Positions 1 through 12,480 are shown, counted from the first letter of the stretch. The stretch: 59,883 nt of DNA from an uncultured Alistipes sp. (GCA_900546065.1 URBK01000019.1:1-59883); one strand, 5' to 3'. A program made the numbers and translations. The notes: a model not told the origin generated them from the letters alone.

Positions 1-41
1 CTGTATTTCAATAATTTCAAAGACCGATTAGCCAACTTTTA

Positions 42-413
42 TTGGACAGTAGTGATATTAAATATGAAAAGAAAAAACTGATGGTTTGCTCGCCTTTGTT
101 TTTAATGGCTATTATTGGCGTGTGGTGGTATGTAAATAACGAAAATTTGCAAATGACGGATCTAATGAGAGCGAATGTAGAAGCCATAACGCAAGATGAA
201 AGCGATCTAATATTGAAAAGCTATAAGATGGATCGTGTTGCAAAAGAGATTAAAATAACATATAATGTTGAGGTTGGAGCCACATTGAATGGGACAACTA
301 TAACTCAAGCCGATATTGAGGTCGGATTTTATAGAGCGGAGATTTCATGTTGCGTAAGTACATTGTTGTGGTGGATGGAGTGCCCTTTCTCAAAGCAAAA
401 TAAGGATTGCTGA
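42..413 (+). CDS. NVEALA-type small exported peptide
   Basis: This 123-residue protein is read from a TTG at 42; an ATG at 81 is the alternative start, and an in-frame stop at 12-14 shows the gene begins inside the window. A Lys-rich stretch (residues 10-12) and a hydrophobic segment (about 15-31) precede the motif N45-V-E-A-I-T50. That resembles the NVEALA motif of small Bacteroidetes secreted peptides, where it follows the signal segment. The C-terminus is short and Cys-rich (two adjacent Cys, then Cys, then a terminal Cys). The stop lies 4 bases before the ATG of the beta-propeller lipoprotein, so the two are probably cotranscribed. NVEALA genes are commonly found beside six-bladed propeller lipoproteins, but their function is not known. 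The region is clearly AT-richer than the metabolic genes to the right. Family assignment rests on the motif and context only. Confidence 0.6.
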   Translation: MDSSDIKYEKKKLMVCSPLFLMAIIGVWWYVNNENLQMTDLMRANVEAITQDESDLILKSYKMDRVAKEIKITYNVEVGATLNGTTITQADIEVGFYRAEISCCVSTLLWWMECPFSKQNKDC

Positions 414-417
414 TGTT

Positions 418-1629
418 ATGCGCATTATCATTTTGTATGCAGCCATTGTTGTAGGACTGTTAGGAATAACAGTATCTTGTTCTGGGAGAGTTGTATCGAA
501 TACTGAGTATCATAATGGTCAAACCTTGTGTGTTGATGCGAGTAAGATGGATGTTGAGGGAAACTGGTCCTTGTTTTTGGATAGTGTATGTGATATTAGA
601 ATGATGCCATTGCTCTTGGATTCAACAGATTTATTATCGGAAATAAAATGTATAAAAGTTTGCGATGGAAGATTTTACTTGTCCGATAAGGTTACCAAAG
701 CGTTATATTGCTGTGATTCTACCGGTCATAAGGTATTTTCCATCAAGGCATTCGGTTGTGGCCCGGGTGAGTATCTGGACTTGACAGACTTTTGTGTACA
801 CGACGATACGTTGTACTTGTTGGATCGTATTGGAGCCAAAATATTGAGCTATTCTGCAATAGACGGCTGCTATATAGGATCAGTGGATATATCACGCAAG
901 GACGATTATTACGGGATACATGTTTCGGATGGACGATTTTGGCTTTTAAGATCAGTGTATTCCTATACGGTCAAAAGCAATGTTTGCCCTTTGGCTGAAT
1001 TTGATCGGACGGGACAACATCTGAACGATTTTCTGCCGCAAGGAGATCGCTATGTTGACAGATTGGCTAATTATCATATGGATTGTTTGATATATCCCAT
1101 GAATAGCGATATTCATTTCGTAATACCCATGCGTAATTCGATTTATGAGATATCAGGTGATTCGGTATTTGTCAAGTATCGGTTTGATTTTGGTGACAGG
1201 GATCTGGATAGATATATCGATGATAAAGATACCCGAATGTCTGACGATGAATTCAGCGAGATGAGGGATTCGCGTAAGATGGTTGCCATCGCGTCAAATG
1301 TGGCAGAAACGGATTCCCATATCATAATCCCGTTGTGGAATGGTAATGACGGGTTGTTTATGTTGTATGACAAAAGGGATGGCAGCAATAAACTGTATCG
1401 ACGTAAGATAAGTGGAGTTTATTTCTTTATGGGAGGTGATAGCCATGTGTATGCTGTTGGTAACGATTGTTTTGCTACCATTGTCTCTCCGTTTAATATA
1501 GTTCCATTTCCCGATCGAAGCAAGGTGTCGAAAGCTTCGGAAAATGTCAAGGTTGCATACGACCAACTTGCGTCTTTGAATCTATCGGAAGATGATAATC
1601 CAATTTTAATGTTATTTCGTGTCCCTTGA
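418..1629 (+). CDS. Six-bladed beta-propeller lipoprotein (TolB-like)
   Basis: A 403-residue predicted lipoprotein: residues 1-20 are hydrophobic and end in the lipobox TVSC, giving lipidated Cys21. The rest has no recognisable catalytic motif. It shows repeated strand-turn segments rich in Tyr, Asp and Gly (for example FSIKAFGCGPGEYLDLTDF near residue 105), typical of the six-bladed propeller families (BF3164 or DUF5128-like) of Bacteroidetes. It follows the NVEALA peptide gene after 4 bases, matching the frequent pairing of these families, so it may bind or sense the peptide at the cell surface (inference). Base composition is AT-rich like the peptide gene, which suggests a shared origin. 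The stop codon overlaps the start of a long hairpin terminator. Confidence 0.7.
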   Translation: MRIIILYAAIVVGLLGITVSCSGRVVSNTEYHNGQTLCVDASKMDVEGNWSLFLDSVCDIRMMPLLLDSTDLLSEIKCIKVCDGRFYLSDKVTKALYCCDSTGHKVFSIKAFGCGPGEYLDLTDFCVHDDTLYLLDRIGAKILSYSAIDGCYIGSVDISRKDDYYGIHVSDGRFWLLRSVYSYTVKSNVCPLAEFDRTGQHLNDFLPQGDRYVDRLANYHMDCLIYPMNSDIHFVIPMRNSIYEISGDSVFVKYRFDFGDRDLDRYIDDKDTRMSDDEFSEMRDSRKMVAIASNVAETDSHIIIPLWNGNDGLFMLYDKRDGSNKLYRRKISGVYFFMGGDSHVYAVGNDCFATIVSPFNIVPFPDRSKVSKASENVKVAYDQLASLNLSEDDNPILMLFRVP

Positions 1630-1674
1630 AACACATAAGCCGCACTGCCCGTCGGGAGTGCGGCTTATGTGTTT
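1629..1674. terminator. Bidirectional terminator between the propeller lipoprotein and metH
   Basis: An 18-bp perfect inverted repeat (AAACACATAAGCCGCACT at 1629-1646 and its complement at 1657-1674) with a 10-base loop. It lies between two convergent genes, and each strand has a short A/T-rich tail, so it can serve both. Confidence 0.8.
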
Positions 1675-1691
1675 GATGTGCCGGGGCAGTG

Positions 1692-5228
<3,537 letters not shown>

Positions 5229-5280
5229 GTCGTCTGTTTTTGTCTCTTCGCCCGCATCCTCCTGCCTGCGGGCCGAAGTG

Positions 5281-6234
5281 TCAATATACCTGTCGGGCTA
5301 TGGCCTCGACGCTCGCCGTGGCGTTCATCGAGTAGAAGTGTATGCTCGGCACGTTGGCCGCCTTCAGCTCGCGTGCCTGTGCTACGGCCCACTCTACACC
5401 CAGAGCCTTCACATCGTCGTTCGAGCGGCAGCGGCGCAGCTCTTCGGCCAGCTCCATCGGCAGGTCTATGTGGAAGGTCTTGGGCAACAGCGCCTGCTGC
5501 GTGAGCGAGGTTAGGGGTTTGAGTCCCGGTATTATGGGCACGGTGATGCCGGCGGCGCGGCAGCGCGACACAAAGTCGAAATATCGGCGGTTGTCGAAGA
5601 ACATCTGCGTAACGACGTATCTCGCTCCGGCGTCGATCTTGGCCTTGAGGTATTCGATGTCGGTGTCGAGGTTCATCGCCTCGTCGTGTTTCTCGGGATA
5701 GCCCGCCACGCCGAAGGTGAAGGGGTGCTCGAGCGGTGTGAACTCTTCGCCGTCGATCATGCGTCCGCCATTGAACTCCTCGACCTGACGGCACAGCTGT
5801 ACGGCATGTTCATGCCCGCCTTCCGTAGGGATGAAGCGGTTCTCGCCGCGGGCGCGGTCTCCGCGCAGCACCAGCAGGTCGGTGATGCCGAGATACGAGA
5901 GGTCGATCAGTTCGTTCTCGAGTTCGGCGCGCGTGAAGCCGCTGCATATAACATGCGGCACGGTCGGGATGCCGTAGCGTCCCTTGAGGGCGGCGGCCAC
6001 GGCTACCGATCCCGGACGCGTACGCTGTGCGGTGCGTTGGAAAACCCCGTCCGAGATCTGTCGGTAGACAACCTCGGTACGGTGTGTCGTTATGTTGATA
6101 TATGCCGGATTGAATGGCATCAGACGGTCGATCGAGGCGAAGAGCTGCTCGATGCTGCGTCCCCTCAGGGGCGGCAGAACCTCGAACGAAAAGGCCGTCG
6201 TGTGCGGTTCGGCAAGAAAAGATGCGACGCTCAT
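5281..6234 (-). CDS. metF: 5,10-methylenetetrahydrofolate reductase MetF
   Basis: Flavoenzyme that reduces methylene-tetrahydrofolate to 5-methyl-tetrahydrofolate, the donor used by MetH, which is encoded next in the operon. The 317-residue protein shows family hallmarks: FSFEVLPP near the N-terminus, NITTHRTE, a [11 protein letters not shown] segment and DLLVLRGDR. An upstream in-frame ATG at 6285 would add 17 residues, but the promoter -7 box lies at 6272-6279, downstream of it, so the start at 6234 is preferred. The intact reductase paired with a B12-dependent synthase suggests methionine synthesis that depends on cobalamin; no MetE is seen in this window. Confidence 0.95.
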   Translation of the reverse strand: MSVASFLAEPHTTAFSFEVLPPLRGRSIEQLFASIDRLMPFNPAYINITTHRTEVVYRQISDGVFQRTAQRTRPGSVAVAAALKGRYGIPTVPHVICSGFTRAELENELIDLSYLGITDLLVLRGDRARGENRFIPTEGGHEHAVQLCRQVEEFNGGRMIDGEEFTPLEHPFTFGVAGYPEKHDEAMNLDTDIEYLKAKIDAGARYVVTQMFFDNRRYFDFVSRCRAAGITVPIIPGLKPLTSLTQQALLPKTFHIDLPMELAEELRRCRSNDDVKALGVEWAVAQARELKAANVPSIHFYSMNATASVEAIARQVY

Positions 6235-6271
6235 TTGTCGGAATATGTTTTTTGTTTCTGGTATGTATGGG

Positions 6272-6279
6272 CAAAGGTA
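6272..6279 (-). promoter_or_regulatory. metF-metH promoter -7 box
   Basis: Read on the minus strand, TACCTTTG fits the Bacteroidetes -7 consensus TAnnTTTG. A TTGG lies 19 bases upstream at the -33 position. The implied transcript start is about 30 bases before the metF ATG at 6234 and excludes the ATG at 6285. Confidence 0.7.
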
Positions 6280-6333
6280 CGACATACGTACCGTTTATCC
6301 AACCGCGCGGGCGCGTAATATGGCACCGCGGCG

Positions 6334-6378
6334 CAAAAAAAGGAATACTCCGACAGCATATAGTCTGTCGGAGTATTC
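6334..6378 (-). terminator. Rho-independent terminator of the alcohol dehydrogenase gene
   Basis: A perfect 14-bp inverted repeat (GAATACTCCGACAG at 6343-6356 with its complement at 6365-6378) and an 8-base loop. On the minus strand it is followed by CC and a run of seven T. Confidence 0.9.
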
Positions 6379-6402
6379 GTATGATGACTGTCGGGAAGTG
6401 CC

Positions 6403-7554
6403 TTAGAGAGCCATCTCGAGAATCTTGCGTACCTTGTCGGGCGTGACATCATGGCGCTCGCCCCATACGGCGCCGCGCTCCGTGAAGCGGCGTACGATCT
6501 CATCCACCGTATCCTGTCCTACGCCGTAGTCCGAAAGGCGTGTGGCTATGCCCAGCGAGTGGAAGAACTCCTCGGTGCGGCGGATGGCCTCGTCGATGCG
6601 GGCCTCGTCGTCACCCTCGGTGATACCCAGCACGCGCGTGGCATATTGCAGCAGCTTGTCGTGCTTGTCTTGACGCATTACGCGCAGCAGCTGCGGCAGA
6701 ACGATAGCCAGCGTCACGCCGTGCGTGATTTCGTGCAGCGCCGTCAGCTCATGGCCTATCATGTGAGTGGCCCAGTCCTGCGGTACGCCCATGGCGATGA
6801 AGCCGTTGAGGCCCATCGTGGCGCAGAGCATGAAGTTGGCCATGGTGTCGTAGTCGGGGTTGTCGCCCATGGCTGCGGGCGAGATCTCCATCACGGTCTG
6901 AAGCAGGCCCTCGGCCCAGCGATCCATCACGCGGGCATCGACCGGATAGGTCATATACTGCTCCATGACGTGGACGAAGGTGTCGGCAAGGCCTGCGGCG
7001 ATCATCTTCTTCGGGAGCGAGAAGGTGACGCAGGGGTCGAGCACCGAGAAGCGCGGAAAGACCAGATCCGAGTGGAAGGGGAACTTCTCATGCGTTGTGC
7101 GGCGCGAAATTACGGCGCCGTTGTTCATCTCCGATCCTGTAGCGGGCAGCGTGAGCACCGTAGCCAGAGGCACTGCCTTGCGTACGATGTCGTTGCGGGT
7201 GATTATGTCCCACGCCTCACCCTCGTAAGGGATGGCTGCGGCTATGAACTTCGTGCCGTCGATGACCGAGCCGCCGCCTACGGCCAGCAGGAAGTCCACA
7301 CCCTCACGTCGTGCCAACGCTATGGCCTCGACGAGGGTCTCATATTTGGGATTGGGCTCTATGCCCCAGAACTCCACGACGTTGCGACCCTCCAATGCCT
7401 TGATTACCTGATCGTATACGCCGTTGCGTTTTACGCTGCCGCCGCCGAAGGTGAGCATGATCTTGCTTTGGGCGGGGATCTCCTCGGCGATGCGGGCTAT
7501 GGAACCCTTGCCGAAGATGAGCTTTACGGGATTCTGAAATTCGAAATTGTACAT
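6403..7554 (-). CDS. Iron-containing alcohol dehydrogenase (BDH/YqhD-like)
   Basis: A 383-residue type III alcohol dehydrogenase, expected to interconvert aldehydes and alcohols with NAD(P)H in the cytoplasm. Seen features: the N-terminal LIFGKGS and TFGGGSVK segments, the nucleotide-binding loop AVGGGSVIDGTK, and the metal-binding region with Asp and His residues (AGLADTFVHVMEQY, then HMIGHELTALHEITHG). The start at 7554 is chosen because AAAGGAG lies just upstream, an unusually clear ribosome binding site for this group; the longer reading frame to 7653 has no such support. The gene stands alone between its own -7 box (CAAATTTA complement, 7651-7658) and a strong terminator. The substrate cannot be read from sequence, although similarity is closest to butanol dehydrogenase-type enzymes. 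Confidence 0.92.
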   Translation of the reverse strand: MYNFEFQNPVKLIFGKGSIARIAEEIPAQSKIMLTFGGGSVKRNGVYDQVIKALEGRNVVEFWGIEPNPKYETLVEAIALARREGVDFLLAVGGGSVIDGTKFIAAAIPYEGEAWDIITRNDIVRKAVPLATVLTLPATGSEMNNGAVISRRTTHEKFPFHSDLVFPRFSVLDPCVTFSLPKKMIAAGLADTFVHVMEQYMTYPVDARVMDRWAEGLLQTVMEISPAAMGDNPDYDTMANFMLCATMGLNGFIAMGVPQDWATHMIGHELTALHEITHGVTLAIVLPQLLRVMRQDKHDKLLQYATRVLGITEGDDEARIDEAIRRTEEFFHSLGIATRLSDYGVGQDTVDEIVRRFTERGAVWGERHDVTPDKVRKILEMAL

Positions 7555-7650
7555 CTCTGTCTCCTTTTTGAGTTGTTTGCCGTTCTGATTCGGCGGTCTG
7601 TACAGCAATCCGTGCAACGGACGTGCCGCAGCCGCCGTAAAACGGTTCGG

Positions 7651-7658
7651 CAAATTTA
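7651..7658 (-). promoter_or_regulatory. -7 box of the alcohol dehydrogenase gene
   Basis: TAAATTTG on the minus strand matches TAnnTTTG. The expected transcript start is about 90 bases before the ATG. I see no good -33 TTTG at the usual distance. Confidence 0.5.
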
Positions 7659-7753
7659 ACGTTTTTTTTCTGTTTTGAGGTGTGGCCGCGAAGGATATTA
7701 TCTTATGTCACATTCTGTTGTGCGGGTGTATGCGGCATGAAGGCATAAAAACA

Positions 7754-7779
7754 GAAAAAGAGTTACGCACGCGTAACCC
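7754..7779 (-). terminator. Terminator after tRNA-Arg
   Basis: On the minus strand a 9-bp stem (GGGTTACGC with GCGTAACTC, one G-T pair) with a very tight loop is followed by TTTTTC, 8 bases after the tRNA 3' end. Confidence 0.8.
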
Positions 7780-7786
7780 TTTTCAG

Positions 7787-7860
7787 TGACTCCGACAGGA
7801 TTCAAACCTGTAACCGCTTGATCCGTAGTCAAGTACTCTATTCAGTTGAGCTACGGAGCC
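7787..7860 (-). tRNA. tRNA-Arg (anticodon ACG)
   Basis: The 74-base minus-strand sequence folds as a full cloverleaf. The acceptor stem GGCTCCG pairs with CGGAGTC (one G-U) with discriminator A. The anticodon arm is CTTGA-CTACGGA-TCAAG, giving anticodon ACG. The T arm contains GGTTTGAATCC. The 3' CCA is not encoded. It has its own promoter and terminator, so it is a single-gene unit that reads CGN arginine codons (the A is presumably deaminated to inosine, as in other bacteria). Confidence 0.97.
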
Positions 7861-7878
7861 ATTTGCTTGTTGCGAGTG

Positions 7879-7910
7879 CAAATGTACGGCGAAAAATAAT
7901 AAATTGCAAA
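7879..7910 (-). promoter_or_regulatory. tRNA-Arg promoter
   Basis: Minus strand: -33 TTTG (7907-7910), 20-bp spacer, -7 TACATTTG (7879-7886). This is a full match to the Bacteroidetes housekeeping promoter and ends about 18 bases before the tRNA. Confidence 0.85.
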
Positions 7911-7993
7911 TTTTAGCTCACATTTTTTCTTCCGTCGTATGCTTTTTCGTGTGTGCCTGCATGCTTTTCACGCGATGCGCTCGGCTGCGGCGG

Positions 7994-9076
7994 TCAGTTG
8001 CCGAACGCCTCTTCCAGTGCGGCAAGGAGTTTCTCGCCACGCAGGTTGCGGGCGATGATGGTACCGTCGGCATCGATTAGGAAGTTTGCCGGAATGGATT
8101 GCAGTCCGTATGTCTCGACGGCGCACTCGTCCCCATCCTTGTGTATGTCGATGGCATTTGTCCAGAGCATGTCGCTGCGCATGACGAAATTACGCCACCT
8201 CTCGGGTGAGCGGTCGAGCGATATGCTGCATATCTCGAGCCCCTGAAGCGCGTAACGTGTGTATGCCTTGTGCAGGTATGGCATCTCGAGCATGCATGGA
8301 TAGCACCACGTGGCCCAGAAATCGAGCAGCACGAGTCTCTTGCCCTTGCATACATCGGCAAGGGTGGTGTCGCCCGATATGGTGTGCAGCGGCAGGTCGA
8401 TGAATTTCTGTCCCACCTCCGTGCGTTCGTATATGTCGATATAGTCGGCGAAGCGGCGCATGGCCGTCAGTTCGCGCATCTTGGCGGGGAACTGCTCGAA
8501 ACGGCTGCGCATCTGCCCGGCCGACATGCCTTTGCTCTCCTGATAGAGGAACAACTCTACGCCGATGATGTTGTCGATGTTGTCGTCAACGGCTGTCGAG
8601 ACTATGTCGCGGTATTTGTTTGCCAGCGAGTTGAACCGCTCGCGCGAGAGGCTGTCGCTCGGGTCGAGACGGTAGGCCTCCTCCGTGATATCGGCCAGAC
8701 GCCGCGCCACGATGTTGTATTTGTCGTTTACGGGACCTCCCTCGACTACATATCCGTGCTCAAAGTCGGGGCGCATGCGCAGCGGGCTCTTCTCCAAAAG
8801 CAGCGTCGTGAGCGTGTTGCCGTTGTCGTCGCAGATGATTGCCGTGGCGGGCTCGTCGGCGTGACCCGTGATACGGAAACGGTTGTCGCTGCCGACGGCG
8901 GCCGTGGCTATCGTGTCGGCCGTAGTCTTCTCGACGATAAGATATACCTGACTTGCGGCCTTGTCGGCAAGCTCCCCTTCGATGTCGAAGCGGATACCGT
9001 GCGAGCACCCCGCAGCGGCCGCCATGGCGACGGCCATGAGGAGCGATATGCTGTATTTGGCGATGATGTGTTTCAT
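7994..9076 (-). CDS. TlpA-like thioredoxin-fold lipoprotein
   Basis: A 360-residue lipoprotein (hydrophobic N-terminus, lipobox AAGC with Cys24) expected in the periplasm or on a membrane surface. Residues about 28-115 resemble the DUF4369 beta domain often fused to such proteins. A helical middle segment follows. The C-terminal thioredoxin domain (about 225-360) has the active site W-C258-Y-P-C261 within DFWATWCYPCMLEMPYL and the cis-Pro segment SIPANFLID. The likely role is reduction or exchange of disulfides in exported proteins. The ATG at 9076 is chosen because it begins a proper signal sequence; the reading frame continues upstream without one. A -7 box (TACATTTG) lies at 9116-9123. Confidence 0.88.
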   Translation of the reverse strand: MKHIIAKYSISLLMAVAMAAAAGCSHGIRFDIEGELADKAASQVYLIVEKTTADTIATAAVGSDNRFRITGHADEPATAIICDDNGNTLTTLLLEKSPLRMRPDFEHGYVVEGGPVNDKYNIVARRLADITEEAYRLDPSDSLSRERFNSLANKYRDIVSTAVDDNIDNIIGVELFLYQESKGMSAGQMRSRFEQFPAKMRELTAMRRFADYIDIYERTEVGQKFIDLPLHTISGDTTLADVCKGKRLVLLDFWATWCYPCMLEMPYLHKAYTRYALQGLEICSISLDRSPERWRNFVMRSDMLWTNAIDIHKDGDECAVETYGLQSIPANFLIDADGTIIARNLRGEKLLAALEEAFGN

Positions 9077-9467
9077 TATTTGGTGAGGGTCCCCTGAGGA
9101 TGGAGGCGATATGTGCAAATGTAACCAAAATCTTCGATACGCGGTTATGTTTGCGTCATTTTCTTCAAAACGTAATTTCATGTCGTTTATTATGTACCGT
9201 TCCCGCGTCCCTGCCGTCTGTCGTGCGGCCTCCATCCTTGTGCCGGCTGTGTTTGTTGGTTGGAATAGGGGCCCGGACGCAAAAACCGATACTCGGATTT
9301 GTCTCTGCGGCGCTCTTTGCGTATATTTGTCACCCGATTGCGGTGTGGCGGTAAACATCCGGAGTGTCGGAGTAGATGCCCGGAGTTCCCGGCGGACGCT
9401 GTGGCAGTGTCCGTGGCGCGCGGCAAAAAGGATCGGATCACGTAACATATTATCTTACCATATAGTT
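9077..9467. other. Divergent intergenic region between the TlpA-like gene and mntP
   Basis: About 390 bases holding the minus-strand -7 box TACATTTG (9116-9123) and the plus-strand mntP promoter. The roughly 130-base mntP leader was checked by eye for the yybP-ykoY manganese riboswitch known before mntP in other bacteria, and no convincing match was seen. Confidence 0.6.
9298..9329 (+). promoter_or_regulatory. mntP promoter
   Basis: -33 TTTG (9298-9301), 20-bp spacer, -7 TATATTTG (9322-9329), full consensus. The implied leader to the mntP ATG is about 130 bases. Confidence 0.75.
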
Positions 9468-10049
9468 ATGACAGGTGTCGAGGTATGGGCTCTGGCCATA
9501 GGTTTGTCGATGGATTGTCTGGCCGTGGCCGTGGCCAGCGGTGTCATCATGGAGCGGGTGCGATGGCGTCCGATGCTGACGATGGCTCTGGCATTCGGAC
9601 TCTTCCAAGCGCTGAATCCGCTGATAGGGTGGCTCGGAACAAACTATTTCCGCCATCTGATCGAGAGTGTCGACCATTGGATAGCATTTGCCATCCTGCT
9701 CTTTCTGGGCGGGCGCATGGTGATCGAGTCCTTCGGCAAGGAGGAGAACAAACACTTCAACCCGCTCGATACGAAGGTCATATTGACCATGGCGCTCGCC
9801 ACGAGCATCGACGCGCTGGCGGTGGGCATATCGTTCGTATGTATGGGGATGAACGAGGCGTCGGATCTCGTATATCCGCTCTGCGTCATCGGGTTCGTAT
9901 CGTTTGCGGTGACGATGGCAGGGCTTCTTTTCGGCATAAAGTTCGGCGGCCGATACGCACGCCGCATCAAGGCCGATCTCTGGGGCGGCATAATCCTTAT
10001 AGCCATAGGCGTCAGGGTGCTGGTCGAGCACCTCGGGGGCGAGGCTTGA
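9468..10049 (+). CDS. mntP: Manganese efflux pump MntP
   Basis: A 193-residue inner-membrane protein with six predicted hydrophobic segments that exports Mn(II) and protects against manganese overload. Family hallmarks are the paired Asp-containing helices: GLSMDCLAVAVASG in the first half and ATSIDALAVGISF in the second, an internal repeat with the metal-binding Asp residues. The length is typical (about 190). The ATG at 9468 is chosen because it begins the first helix directly; upstream in-frame sequence is not membrane-like. It is monocistronic between its promoter and a bidirectional terminator. Confidence 0.93.
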   Translation: MTGVEVWALAIGLSMDCLAVAVASGVIMERVRWRPMLTMALAFGLFQALNPLIGWLGTNYFRHLIESVDHWIAFAILLFLGGRMVIESFGKEENKHFNPLDTKVILTMALATSIDALAVGISFVCMGMNEASDLVYPLCVIGFVSFAVTMAGLLFGIKFGGRYARRIKADLWGGIILIAIGVRVLVEHLGGEA

Positions 10050-10075
10050 AAAGCTATGATAGACATATATATGAC

Positions 10076-10105
10076 AAAGGCAGCCTTGCGAAAGAGGCTG
10101 CCTTT
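10076..10105. terminator. Bidirectional terminator between mntP and the TonB receptor gene
   Basis: An 11-bp perfect inverted repeat (AAAGGCAGCCT and its complement) with an 8-base loop lies between the convergent mntP and receptor genes, with AAA/TTT at its base. Confidence 0.8.
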
Positions 10106-10125
10106 GTTGTGTGGATCTGAAGAGG

Positions 10126-12480
10126 TCAGAGCGTAAACTTCAACCCGACGAAGAAGGTACGCGGCTGCGTGGGGCCGTAGATGTAGACCGAATCCTTCGC
10201 GGGGCCGTAGTCGAGATCCCGTTGGAAGCTGTCGAACAGGTTCTTGACACCGGCGCTGAGTTCCATGCCGATAAAGTCGGTAAGGTGGAAGTCGTATGCC
10301 ATGCGCAGGCCCATGTCCCAGAACGAGGGTGTCAGACGCTCGGTGTCGCGTGCGATGTATCCGGCGTTGTGCTGTACGAGCATGGACCCCGTATAGTTGC
10401 CGAAGAGCGAGGCCGTCAGATGCCGCGTAAGGTCGAAGTCGGCCGTGAGGTATCCATAGCTGTCGGGGGAGCGGAACATGCGCCGCTGCGGTTCCACATC
10501 ATCCGACCACCTTTCGGGCTCGTCGTAGCGGCTGCGCTGGAAGGTGTAGCCAGCCTGAAGTTCGAATATACCGGCCATGCCGATCTTGAACTCGGCGGTT
10601 ATGCCCTTGACGGTTGCGCCCGAGGCGTTGTGACGCAGCTTGATTATGTTCCCGGCCTCGTCCTCGCCCACCTTCGAGAGTGCGAATACGTCGTTCAGGT
10701 CGGTATAGAAACCCTCGATGAGCAGGTTGGTCTCCACGCGGCCGAAACAGTGGTAGAGGTCTGCGGAGGCGCTCACGCTGTGCGAGTGCTCGGGCTTCAG
10801 ATTGGGGTCGATGCGTATGATTGCGGCCTGACGGTTCAATACGTCGATATGCAGGTCCTCGTTGTAGGCTTGCGGGGCGCGGTAGCCGCTCGAATAGCTC
10901 AGACGCAGCCCTATGTCACGGTGAGGCGAGTAACGTATGTTGGCGCGGGGCGAGAAGACGGGTTTGTCGACCATGTTATGGGCGTCGAGACGGCCGCCGA
11001 CAATGATGTTGAAACGTTCGTTCTGCCACTCGTTCTGTACGTATACGCCTCCCGACTGTACGGTCTGGGCCATGTGGCGGCCGACGGCGGGGAAGTCGTC
11101 CGAGAGGTCGTTGTAGGTGTACTCGGCACCTGCCGTCAGTTGTGCCGGCATGAACAGGCACCGCTCGAATGCGTAGGTGTATTGTGCCGATGCCACGAGC
11201 GTGAGGTCGGTGGTGTGCCCGTATGTGTCGGGGTTCTTGTCGGTGCCGTAGTAGCTGTTGCGCTTGATCCCCTGTGCCGATATGCCGACACCGTAACGGT
11301 GGCGGGAATCGGCAGAGAACCCGTCGAAACGGAGGCTGCCGCCGTCGATGCGGTGATCGAGCTGCTCGGCTATGTTGGTCATGTGCGGCGCGAGGTCTAT
11401 CGAGTCGCCGCCGCGGCGGAACTCGTGTATGTGGTGGTATTCGGCCGTCAGTTTGGTGTAAGCCGAGGTCTTGTAGTAGCCGCGGAATCCCGCCGTCTCG
11501 GATTGCAGCCGTGGAATGTCGCTGTAACCGTCGCCGTTGCGGTCGTAGGCGTTGCGATTCTTGATCATGCCGAAGAGATATACTCCGGCGCGGCGGTCGT
11601 CCGATACAAACGATCCGTTGAGCGAGGTGTTGTATTCGGCCGTGCCGCCCTTCAATATGTCGGTGATGTTCGACAGCGTTAGAGAGTTGCGCAGCGGCTC
11701 CTTGGTTATGATGTTCACCACGCCGCCTATGGCGCTCGACCCGAAGAGGGCGGAGCCTCCGCCGCGGATGACCTCCACACGCTCGATCATGGCTGTGGGC
11801 AGCTGCTCGAGGCCGTAGACGGCGGCCAAGGAGCTGAATATGGGGTTCGAGTCGAGCAGTATCTGCGAATATTGTCCTTCGAGTCCGTTTATGCGCAACT
11901 GTGTGGTGCCGCAGTTGCCGCAGTTGTTCTCTATGCGCAGCCCCGACTGGAACTTCATCGTCTCCGCAAGGTCGGTCGAGGCCGTGCGGTCGAAGAGTTT
12001 GGCAGAGGCGACGTTGACGATAACCGCCGAGGAGCGTTTGTTGGTGACGTTGCGCGTGGCCGATACTACGACCTCATCCATGGCGAGCGTCTGCTCCTGC
12101 ATGACGAAATTAAGCTCGACGGTCTTGTTGCGTTTCATTACAACCTGCTGCTCGACCGTAGAGTAACCTATGGCTTCGGCGACAATGGTACATGGGCCTT
12201 CGGGCAGATTCTTCAGATAGTAGTGTCCCGTGGCGTCGGCCGTGGTGCCTATGGTTGTCCCCTTGACCGATACTGTCACATAGGGTATATGCTCCTGACG
12301 GTCGAGCGATATGATATGCCCGTAGATGTTGGCATCCGTGGCCTTGGGCTGTGGAGGTGTCTCCGAAGTGAGGGTCGCGCTGTGCGCTGCCGCAGGCGGG
12401 GTGTCCGGCGTGGCGGCAAATATATCGTGTGATGTCGCTGCCATAAGTATGAGCGCAGCGGCGGTGAGTATATTCTTCAT
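10126..12480 (-). CDS. TonB-dependent outer-membrane receptor with CarboxypepD-like N-terminal domain
   Basis: A 784-residue outer-membrane transporter powered by TonB. After a signal peptide (about 1-22) comes a carboxypeptidase-regulatory-like domain (ANIYGHIISLDRQEH to about residue 135), then the plug (AMDEVVVSATRN; CGNCGTTQLRINGLEGQYSQILLD; IERVEVIRGGGSALFGSSAIGGVVNIITK) and a 22-strand-type barrel that ends in a C-terminal F-T-L. The CGNCG plug motif recurs in a Bacteroidetes receptor group thought to import metals or metal complexes. The ATG at 12480 begins the signal sequence, so the longer frame to 12639 is rejected. The gene lies 160 bases downstream of a His-rich membrane protein gene on the same strand, which supports a role with metal (inference). 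The substrate is unknown. Confidence 0.9.
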   Translation of the reverse strand: MKNILTAAALILMAATSHDIFAATPDTPPAAAHSATLTSETPPQPKATDANIYGHIISLDRQEHIPYVTVSVKGTTIGTTADATGHYYLKNLPEGPCTIVAEAIGYSTVEQQVVMKRNKTVELNFVMQEQTLAMDEVVVSATRNVTNKRSSAVIVNVASAKLFDRTASTDLAETMKFQSGLRIENNCGNCGTTQLRINGLEGQYSQILLDSNPIFSSLAAVYGLEQLPTAMIERVEVIRGGGSALFGSSAIGGVVNIITKEPLRNSLTLSNITDILKGGTAEYNTSLNGSFVSDDRRAGVYLFGMIKNRNAYDRNGDGYSDIPRLQSETAGFRGYYKTSAYTKLTAEYHHIHEFRRGGDSIDLAPHMTNIAEQLDHRIDGGSLRFDGFSADSRHRYGVGISAQGIKRNSYYGTDKNPDTYGHTTDLTLVASAQYTYAFERCLFMPAQLTAGAEYTYNDLSDDFPAVGRHMAQTVQSGGVYVQNEWQNERFNIIVGGRLDAHNMVDKPVFSPRANIRYSPHRDIGLRLSYSSGYRAPQAYNEDLHIDVLNRQAAIIRIDPNLKPEHSHSVSASADLYHCFGRVETNLLIEGFYTDLNDVFALSKVGEDEAGNIIKLRHNASGATVKGITAEFKIGMAGIFELQAGYTFQRSRYDEPERWSDDVEPQRRMFRSPDSYGYLTADFDLTRHLTASLFGNYTGSMLVQHNAGYIARDTERLTPSFWDMGLRMAYDFHLTDFIGMELSAGVKNLFDSFQRDLDYGPAKDSVYIYGPTQPRTFFVGLKFTL

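Noticed and set aside
6235..6300. Cobalamin or SAM riboswitch before metF-metH
   Set aside because: The promoter -7 box lies about 40 bases from the ATG, leaving no room for such an element, and none of the conserved segments is seen.
9330..9467. yybP-ykoY manganese riboswitch in the mntP leader
   Set aside because: The leader is long enough but lacks the conserved segments of the family by eye; a covariance search would be needed to be certain.
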